Assembly: GCA_032209605.1 (NCBI GenBank)
Contig: JASFXZ010000003.1
Coordinates: 4,404,807 to 4,468,806, forward strand
Source: Mactromeris polynyma
Taxonomy: Eukaryota; Mollusca; Bivalvia; Venerida; Mactridae
Length of the DNA stretch: 64,000 bases
Reading direction: 5' to 3'
In this document: in pieces, positions 55,792-64,000 of the stretch
Layout of the letters: the number at the start of each line of letters is the position of its first letter
How positions within the stretch are numbered: position 1 is the stretch's first letter
Notes under the pieces: generated by a model
Database searches by the model: none
What the model saw: only the letters and a program-made list of their open reading frames with translations
Told to the model about the DNA's origin: nothing
Position numbers and translations under genes: made by a program

Positions 55792-57992
55792 ACTTGTATA
55801 TATCTAGTTGAAGTTATGAAAAGTCCGGCATTTTCACGACAATGCACTCTTCCTCTCCGACCGAAAGAACCACTTTGAAGGGCTTAATTTCCTACGTCAT
55901 CAAATTCTTTCATTTTATCATCTGTAAATCATAATTTAAATGAACTCCCAATTTCGGATATCAGAACATAAATAGCCATGTACATCACGACAAAATGTTT
56001 TTATAGTCCTTGACTTTGCCATGTGCATGTTTCGTGATACAGGCTTTAAATTGAAACCTTATTTTACCGCTTCATTAATTAAAAATACTTGATAATTAAA
56101 CTAATTATTATGATACAGATACGTAACACTTGATCTGTAATTGAGGATATAATAATACAAAGAGTGTATCAGAGTTAATGATCATCAAATTGTAGGTTTC
56201 AGACAGTCGGGTGTGCCTTATTTTATATGATTGAATCTCCGTGACTAACTTATCTATTGTTGAATTTTAAGGTCGCCCGTAATTCATGACATTGTCATTG
56301 TGCGTTTTGTGCGGTTCTATCAGACCGAAGGCGATGTGCGCGTATACTCGTCAAAACTACCAAGCCGCCAGTACTATTTCGCATAGTTTCTACTCAATCG
56401 AATCATGTTCCGTAAGATTGGCCGAGGTTATCCGATTGAGTTTCTACTATAAGAAACTACTTAATACATCTTCCGGTGACTTTGATTGGAGTAACTTGTG
56501 ACATATATGAATCAAATGACTGGAACTATCAAAAACGTCAATGTAAACTTGTAAAAATCACATTATTTCAGACCATTTTGTCATAATGTAGCGAAGATTC
56601 TTAAAGTACAAAATGGCGGGTTAGCTCTTCCTACCAGTAGATATTTTATTTTAGATTTGTTTAACATATTTCGTGACCCAGTAGTCTGCAATTTAACAAT
56701 ACAAAAAAGTCAACCGTTCATATTAATCAAAAACATACTCCGGACCTGTATGCTTTGTCAAAGCAACCCTTCCTTATTCAGTTACATATTTCGTTATGTT
56801 TCATTGTTATTCGTTCAAACGTAGTGTTTGATGTCTTTCCATTATACGAATATGCGGTATTATCCGAACCATTTCGAATAATCACTTAGGACATACCAAT
56901 ATGTATCTACTAGTATGTCTAGCGTCCTCAGGCGGGTAGGATTTCGGCGCCTGGTCGAAAAACAAATCTGAAAATGTTAAAAATTCCCCGATAATGATGT
57001 TAAAACATAACGGCATTGATCAGATAGACCAGGATTAAAAGCTGAAAAATAATTAAATTTAGTCATTTCTTCGGCGCTTGGTGTTTTTTTTGTTAACTAG
57101 TAGTTTGTTTTTTATGTCTTGGTGTATAATGCCTTTGTTTGTGGGAAGAAAGATCTAAGAGATTAACTTATCTTTTTATGGACACTTTGTTTTTTCCCTG
57201 CATGGTAGCCTGTGGTAGGTAAGTTTCGAAAAACGAACCTGACGCTAAACACATATTACATTTGGTATGGCCTTAGTTGTTTAAATTTGGTTTTGTCACC
57301 TAATTCTTGGGGAAAGAAGTCTTAAGACATATATCGAATTCGCTTGAACTATTTAACGTGAATCTCATTGTCAATCACGTGAGAAAAAGATGTGGGCAAA
57401 TAAAATATAAATTATGTTTAAAGTAGATCTTTTTATAAGTAATCTTTTCAGCAAATAATTACATTCTCACGGCCTGACTGGAATAACTTGCTGGTCAGAC
57501 AAACACTACGATACATTTATGAATTATATATAGCTTAAAAGCATGTTTAATGACACACGGTACTTGAAAAATGATCTGGATTATCAATTATTATATTTCT
57601 TTATCGATCTGCTCAGGTTAAGACGTATTTAAATCTACGATAATCCTGCCATATCATTTGTAATTTAACATTTATGTGCTTACGGCTTCTATTCCATATT
57701 AAGTTATTTTGGACAAATAGCTTCTCGTACTGATTATGTGCCTAAGTTATAATCGATTCTTAATGTGTTGGCAAACTTGATATAATACAAATTATCGTTT
57801 TTCATTTAATCGTGTGCTTGGTGAATGTTATCACAACAAAGACACGTAACATACCCTACTTAAATGATAATTTAAGGTAATTTTAAGTAAAACATCCGTC
57901 TCGTTAACGGATTTCATTAATTGTTTATTAATTACAAAATATACAAGTTGTAACATTACATTGGTGTATACATCTGTATCTCTATTTGTAAT

Positions 57993-58160
57993 TACAGTGA
58001 AACCTCAATAATAAGACCCCCATTGGTTCTGTAGACGATTCGATTTGGATTTTGAGGTGGTCCGATTATCGAGTTATTGCACATGGAAGAAATGTTAAAA
58101 AATTGGTCCTGAAAAGTCGGTCTTACTAATGAAGTGATCTACAAGTGAGATTTTACAGTA
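57993..58160. mobile_element. Pogo-like MITE copy 7 (divergent interior)
   Basis: The ends TTACAGTGAAACCTCAATAA and GAGATTTTACAGTA belong to the family, but the interior differs from the other copies. It directly abuts the next copy. Confidence 0.65.
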
Positions 58161-58306
58161 CAAAACCATCTCAATAATAAGACCACCTCAAAATTAAGAA
58201 CACAGTTTTCAAGTCCATTTTCACTGTTTTGTACTTCATTCAACCCTAATATTAAGATCAGTTTTCAAGGGTCCCATGGGGGTCTTATTATTGAGGTTTT
58301 ACTGTA
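58155..58306 (+). mobile_element. Pogo-like MITE copy 8, back-to-back with copy 7
   Basis: A full-length copy with the standard interior, sharing the TACAGTA junction with copy 7. It ends in TGAGGTTTTACTGTA. Confidence 0.78.
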
Positions 58307-60309
58307 TATCGGTGTGGCAATTTGAAAAGCGGCGTACCTTATATAGATTGTGTGTGATATTGATGGACTCCAAACATGTATCAAGAATTGCAGACAAACT
58401 GTGCTTAAGGTTAATAGTTTCATTAATTGTTTTTCTGTCCAGACTTGCACACGGTCTGTTTTTGAGGCGCTTTAGCGTCACCGGATGGTCTACTCAAAGT
58501 ACCGCCATATTCATTGTCTCAAGAAAATAGTACATGTAAAGTCCTCTGATCTATTATAGATTTGATGAGTATTATAGCTGGTTTGTCTGGGTTATATCAT
58601 ATGTGGAATGGCGGGAGTTTTGATATAAACATTTTTTTAGATTAATTTGTGTTATTTCTTGGCGAACGAGTTTACCCGAATAGTCGCGTATTAATTCCTA
58701 ACACGATCATATGGAAACCGTGCAGTCTTGCCTTGGAAGCGCCTCCCAGCACATTCAGTTCTTTGATTGTATAATCGTATTGTATATGCCTGGAATGCTT
58801 GTTGTTTTACATAGCGTGTCATTCACCTATTGTAACATTAAATGAATGAAGTAATGCCGGTCAAGATGATGGCCATAAACATACAACTTGGAATATTTTT
58901 GTATCCTTGTATGATATCATTCTCTCGACCAGACGGTCTGTAATTATGTTCAATTTTGTGCCAAGATATGTACAAACAATCGTGCAATACTGATGACGAA
59001 TAGTGTTTCTGTTTCTGATCCTATCACAATACTTGGCGCCACCCAGCTTCCATATTTCCACCACACACGCAAACACTCCGTGTTCTACAAAGCTACGTTC
59101 CCATTCTCACATAAACAATGTTTTTGTTTCTATCATGTATTTTCTAATACCACGCGAAGCTTTATCTCTTAAAGATTTATAATTCAGATATTGTATTATT
59201 TATTATGCAGATAAGAAAGTACAATTAGATTAATTATATTACATATTGCATTTTCGGCATTTGTACTTCAATAATATAGTGCATCAAACCTTGTATCGTC
59301 GTTTTGAACACACATTTCGACCAAGCGAAACTGGGCTCAACTATATCATATCTATCAGTATATGGTAATTTTACTTAGACACGTGTCAGTTGGCATACAT
59401 GGGAATATGTATGTCCCATCAGTAATAACCTTTATATATATTTATCATTTTCCTATGTGTGTCCGGTAATAAGAAATTGCATTTAGCCCATGATAGAGGA
59501 GGGCGGCAGGGGTCCACAAACATTTACTGATTTCCTGGTTTACTATTTACGACATTAACTCAACTAGTGTATTCGGCTAGTCACATGTTGAATCTTCTTT
59601 CCGGAGCCGCAGTAAGCGTAAAGACGTTGATATACAGATGCAATGCGACTGAAACTCATATTGACAGAGTTATAACAACTGAGATAAGCTAATTAACAAC
59701 CCAATGGGGATGATATTTTCGAAACTACATGAGTAAATGTTAATATGTTGTCAGACATATCTCGGTAACGTAAGCATAGACGAATGTTAAATGCGATTGA
59801 CTGACGCAATGATTGTTGGAAGTAACGCTTAAAGTTGTACAAGGTAATGCATCATGAACATCTCTACTGTTTTTTTATACATGACTCTTTATTACTGAAT
59901 AAACACACACACAACATTCCTTCACAAGGGATTCATAATTGTTTTTATCGCACATCAAATTTAAACATACACTGTATTCTATTGTCCATACAACGGCGGC
60001 CATATACACACTCGAGATAACCAGGTTCACTGCTTCAGTAAGTTACCAGAATCAGTTGAACAGGAACCGGGTTTCCCGTCGTGTTTTTTTCCACAACTGA
60101 TCGACAAGGAACCAGATCTGAAGTCCAACTGGGTTTTCATTGTATTAACATCATTATCGGGCAAATCATGTCGGAGGTACCTCTCATATGCTTCTTGCTA
60201 GTGTTTAAATCACAGATGCCACTTCCATTAATTCCACCATACCTTCCAAAATAGACATACTCTCCTGTGAATACTATGGCCACTTCACACAATTTTTCCA
60301 GTCTGATTT

Positions 60310-62491
60310 TTAAGACAAAACCTTACGGTCGTCAATGGAAGGTAAGTTTTCTTCAGATATATCATGAAGTGCTATGACGTTCTTTGTTGGTTCCTCGTTA
60401 GCACTTTTACCCGATTGGTCGTTTTCGGTGAACTTCATCGTCTGCAAGGAAGATCCAGTACTGCTTCTGGACATAGAACCGGACATTGACGTTGCCGATG
60501 GTGACTGGCAAAGCAATGTTTCGTCTACTGTAGTTATTTCTATGCATGGTGCATTATGTAAAGCCCGTAGCTGAGCACTATCGTTACGCTGTAAGTTGGT
60601 TTTAGTATTGTTCTCATCACGCGGAGATGCTTGCCCAACATCGTTACTCTCAAATGTCATAGCCATTGCACGGGCCCATTTTGAGGTTAAATCATTCCCT
60701 TGCACTTGAGAGTAACTTGTTGCAGACGATATACTAGAACACAAGAATCCATCTTCACCATCATTATGTTCCTGCTCACAAAGTAACTGTTGCTTTTCTA
60801 GACCAGAGCAATTAGTACCGAACTCATTGTCCTCGGAAATGTCAGCTCTACTATGATTTCTTTCCTCTTCCAACAGGAAGTCTGGGTGTATAAAAGGCTT
60901 GACATCGGTTATACCTGCTTCTTTAAGTTTGTCTAAACTGTGAGTTTCCAATCCTACAGCTGTCAATAGCAACACCACTCCAACTATTATTATGGACACG
61001 CCGACGTATTTCAATTGTGCTCTGTGGGTCCAAAATACCGTCCCATCACCCAGGGTACGTATAGTGGAACCAAACAATACGACAATTCCCAAAATGATCC
61101 CCAAAATGGCGGGAATGAACAAGCGCTTGACACATTGGAGTTGATTGTCTACCTGTTGTCTTAATTTCTTCCTCCTATCCCGTATGATTTTATAGTCTTG
61201 TTCTTTCTGCCAATCGCCAATGTTTCTTTGAAAAGCGTGCTCTTCTATTTTCTTCTTTAGTGATGATGATTTGCCCGATCTGAATAAAATCAGTGTTAAA
61301 ATATAAAATATATCACGTCCACTACGAAATCAGAGTACAGTTAAACCTCAATAATGAGACCACCGTTGGGACCTCTGAAAATTGGTCTTCTTATTGAGGT
61401 GGTCTTAATATTGAGGCTGAATAAAGAGCAAAACAGTTTAAATGGACTTAAAAATTATGTTCTTAATTTTGAGGTGGTCTTATAATTGAGTTTGTCTCAA
61501 ACTGAGGTTTTACTGTACATGAGTATATGAAAATGGCAGCTCTTATAGGATTTAGTGCCAAGTTTAACCTTTAAAATACCCAATGCTTCTGCTTAAATTG
61601 TCTGCTTTGATTTGGTTATGTGGAACATAAACTTTCATTCAAGTTCTCTTGAAGACACTCCATTAGTTAACCATGAGAGGACCAGTGTTGCGTTATTTAT
61701 TGAAATCTATAAATAATAAAGATAAAAAGAGGGGGCCTCCGTTGCTGAGTGGGTATGGTTTAAATTATTTGCCTCTCACCGCTGTGGGTTCGAATACCAC
61801 CCGGGTTGTAGAATTCGTATGTGAGGAGGCTATCCAGCTGGCTTGCGGAAGGTCGGTGGTTCTACCCAGGGACCCGCATATGCCAAAAATAATGCTAAAA
61901 GGGAACATATATTGGGTCGTTCTCCTCCCTTATAGTTGGACAAGTCGTGATCTTGTTGTTTATGTGACTTAAAACCCCGTTACAATAAACTCAGCGGCTC
62001 CTCGCTTATTCAATGAAGACGCTTATGTTCTCATACAGTCGGACCATGTTTATTCGACAACCTTCTATCCGAATACTTGGTATCATCCGAAATAAATATC
62101 AGGTCCATGTAATATAAACTTCTCTCTATTGTAAACATTTAACTGTTGTCGTTTCATTTTTTGTGACATGATGACCTTACTGAAATTAAGTTTGCTCATA
62201 CACACATAAAGTTTTATATAATGTACAGTTTGTAAGTAAAGATTATTATTATTATCTAACATGTCGATTGCAAAGCTGGACTCATAAATGTTCACATATA
62301 ATTGTTAACCTCGGAAGAATTTGACATATAGTATTACGTACTTGTTTGATTTGAAGCTGCTTTGTGAGCTATTCTGACGTATTATCCCAGCTGATGGTGG
62401 TACTTTGGTAGCCTCCTGGCCGGTTTGAGAAGATCCACGTTCATTGTTTTTAAAATTCAGCCACATACTGTCCTTACTCGAGTGTTGTTTC
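60310..62491 (-). CDS. Two-transmembrane protein B, paralogue of A (last two exons, 5' end unresolved)
   Basis: Function unknown. Two exons are supported: 62342-62491 and 60310-61279 (GT-AG, phase-2 junction ...FKSNK/SGKSSS). They encode 372 residues plus a partial first codon. The order is a Ser/Gln-rich N-terminal part, a highly charged helical stretch (KKKIEEHAFQR...), one hydrophobic segment beginning LFIPAILGIILG, a loop with STIRTLGDGTVFWTH, a second hydrophobic segment GVSIIIVGVVLLLTAVGL, then a roughly 200-residue acidic, Ser/Thr-rich tail. The STIRTLGDGT loop aligns with SSVETFGKNT in gene A, and the intron falls after a matching FKS[SN][RK] in the same phase. The upstream exon boundary (acceptor at 62492) leaves one base of a split codon, so at least one more 5' exon exists. 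I could not find it in 62492-64000. Confidence 0.7.
61336..61517 (-). mobile_element. Pogo-like MITE copy 9 (inverted)
   Basis: A full-length copy inside the intron of two-TM gene B, about 55 bp from the exon at 60310-61279, on its intron side. Confidence 0.8.
61733..61990 (+). mobile_element. tRNA-derived SINE, different family
   Basis: CCGTTGCTGAGTGGGTATGG (A-box-like) and GTGGGTTCGAATACCACC (B-box) lie at tRNA spacing, followed by a roughly 180-bp body. It lies in the intron of two-TM gene B. It is not called a real tRNA because the 5' and 3' acceptor halves do not pair. Confidence 0.6.
62036..62106. mobile_element. Second pogo-like MITE family, end fragment
   Basis: TACAGTCGGACCATGTTTAT followed by ATCCGAATACTTGGTATCAT matches one end of the copy at 8411-8571. 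Confidence 0.5.
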
Positions 62492-64000
62492 CTGTGTCAA
62501 AATAACAACATGAACTACGTTTGAGAAATGTTTGCATTTGGTATCGAAAAACACTCAATACAGATTATAAAAGTCTGGGGCATATAGGTTGAGGGGTGCA
62601 GCGCCTGACTCCTGATCCGACAGTCGTTAAATCGAACCCCGCCTTCGGCGTGCTTGAGTGGTAAACTTCAAAATGCACGAGTTACGCGAACACGATTGAC
62701 TAGGAATCAGAGATGTAGTAAACTTGTTTTACAATCATGGTGAAATTCTGTAATACTGTTTTATATATTGTTTACGAATTTCATGGTACAATGGGCATTC
62801 AAACAAAAAATGAAATTCATCTTCGATTACATTGCATAGATGGCATTTTCTATCTTGAAGTGGTATTTCTTCTGGTTTGTGCCATCGTCCAGCATCCACT
62901 TCTAATCTTTGCGAAGATACTCTAAAACGTGTAAGTGATTTTCTAAATTTTGAAACATTTATTACATTAAGATATGACTAGAATTTAACATCAGCGAATA
63001 ACACATAATGTTTTGCTCTGTTTGAATTTTGAAAATCAGATTTCCAATTTTGAAAATGTATCTCAGTCAGATATATGGCATTGTAAGAAACATACGAATA
63101 CATAATGTAACTTGGCCACACATGGAATATCCATTATTTTCCCTATTCAAAATTAATTACAAAAAGTAAAAAGGGGGGCTGGAGGTCCAGACCTCCACTG
63201 AGATTTTGGCAAAATAGGGCTGTCCTTGATATATAATCCTTGATCAAAATGGTGGTCCCAAATTCAAGGGCCCCAGAGTTTTTGTCTAAAATGACTGTAA
63301 TACATTACAAGAAATCGCATTGCATTGCAACAAACTAGGGACTACAAAGGGTGCCTTAGATCCGCTGCTATACAAGGTGCTGGACTTCCCCTGACGTAAA
63401 TTGCTGGATCCACGCGTGCGATATTTAAAATAAATCTGGACAAGAGGTCAAGAGTAATCCCTGGATTTATATACTTAAAAGTTCATGACTTGAAATATAA
63501 TTGACTAATTTGTGCCTTAAATGAACTTGAATTCTTAAATCGTACAGATGTTTTATGTTTAGGTAAGCAATGCGCACAACATAGCGAATGTTGACTGATT
63601 GTATTGTTATACAAATCTGCATCATTATTCTAAAACATGAGAGTCAACGTATATATTGCAATGTTAAGGCAATTGAAGACGAATATCATCATTTCTTGCG
63701 AAGCCAGGACTATTCAGCTTGATTCGAACTAAATTTACGAAATTATAGACCTTTTCATTTGCTGAAAACCCGTCTCTGTTCGTTGTTGGTAACCAAATTC
63801 AATAAAATGGTGTTTATCTAGAAACGTTATGTTTTATACGTAATGTTTATACACTCATGCATCGTGTTTCAATTGAATCTATCCAATAATCCATTGGCCA
63901 TATAAGATAAACATAATTAGATACATGTACATGTAATTTTACTCCATCCGCAGCACAATATGCGGTTATTTTTGGTTTATAATTCAATTTTAAATAAATG
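62492..64000. other. Intron or 5' flank of two-TM gene B; no exon recognised
   Basis: This holds a tRNA-derived SINE at about 62577-62730. The remainder is AT-rich without supported coding sequence or a well-placed minus-strand splice donor. The missing first exon of gene B may lie here unrecognised or beyond the right edge. Confidence 0.4.
62577..62730 (+). mobile_element. tRNA-derived SINE, copy B
   Basis: GCGCCTGACTCCTGATCCGA and AAATCGAACCCCGCC match the head of copy A. Both bodies contain an AACTTCA(A/T)AATG/T-type stretch, so A and B are one family. Confidence 0.6.

Larger units (their letters stand above)
55792..60309. other. Intergenic region between the two-TM paralogues
   Basis: The first 200 bp to the left is likely the promoter and 5' UTR of gene A. 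Two adjoining pogo-like MITEs occupy 57993-58306. AATAAA on the minus strand at 59888-59893 lies about 420 bp beyond the stop codon of gene B and is a plausible poly(A) signal for it. The rest is AT-rich with no recognisable gene, including the short open frame near 56286-56501. Confidence 0.5.

Noticed and set aside
56286..56501. 71-residue plus-strand open frame
   Set aside because: No recognisable domain, no splice partner and no supporting context between the two-TM genes.
61733..61810. Possible functional tRNA gene
   Set aside because: The B-box is good, but there is no paired acceptor stem and the tRNA-like part continues into a SINE body.

Overview
The window is eukaryotic nuclear DNA: AT-rich, with many short GT-AG introns and dense non-autonomous transposons. 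The repeat types (tRNA-derived SINEs, pogo-like and Tc1/mariner-like MITEs, and 'gaccttgacc' repeats with GC-rich inverted ends) together with the gene sequences suggest a marine invertebrate, most likely a mollusc. That placement is inference. No prokaryotic features, CRISPR arrays, rRNA genes or convincing functional tRNA genes were seen.

Left third (about 1-20.04 kb, minus strand): POLR3A, the catalytic largest subunit of RNA polymerase III. I resolved 26 consecutive coding exons whose phases agree throughout, from the start codon to about residue 1060. The rest of the C-terminus lies beyond the left edge. POLR3A is head-to-head with SF1 (plus strand, 20.5-38.3 kb), the branch-point-binding splicing factor. 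I reconstructed SF1 as 13 coding exons giving 673 residues. The two start codons are about 475 bp apart, and the gap holds a perfect cAMP-response/ATF palindrome. The last SF1 intron carries a 2.6 kb minisatellite of about 88 thirty-base units that begins just inside the splice donor.

Middle right (41.3-49.9 kb, plus strand): an 11-exon, 510-residue gene whose C-terminal part matches CENP-U, an inner-kinetochore (CCAN) subunit.

Right end (54.0-62.5 kb, minus strand): two divergent paralogues of an unrecognised protein with two membrane segments. They share architecture and a phase-2 intron at an equivalent position. The 5' end of the second is unresolved.

Introns and intergenic stretches hold several MITE families (a pogo-like one is present about nine times), fold-back elements, nested insertions, SINEs, a decayed LINE reverse-transcriptase tail and several minisatellites. 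The three recognised genes act in unrelated nuclear processes (Pol III transcription, splicing, kinetochore assembly), so apart from the shared POLR3A/SF1 promoter region there is no sign of a functional cluster.
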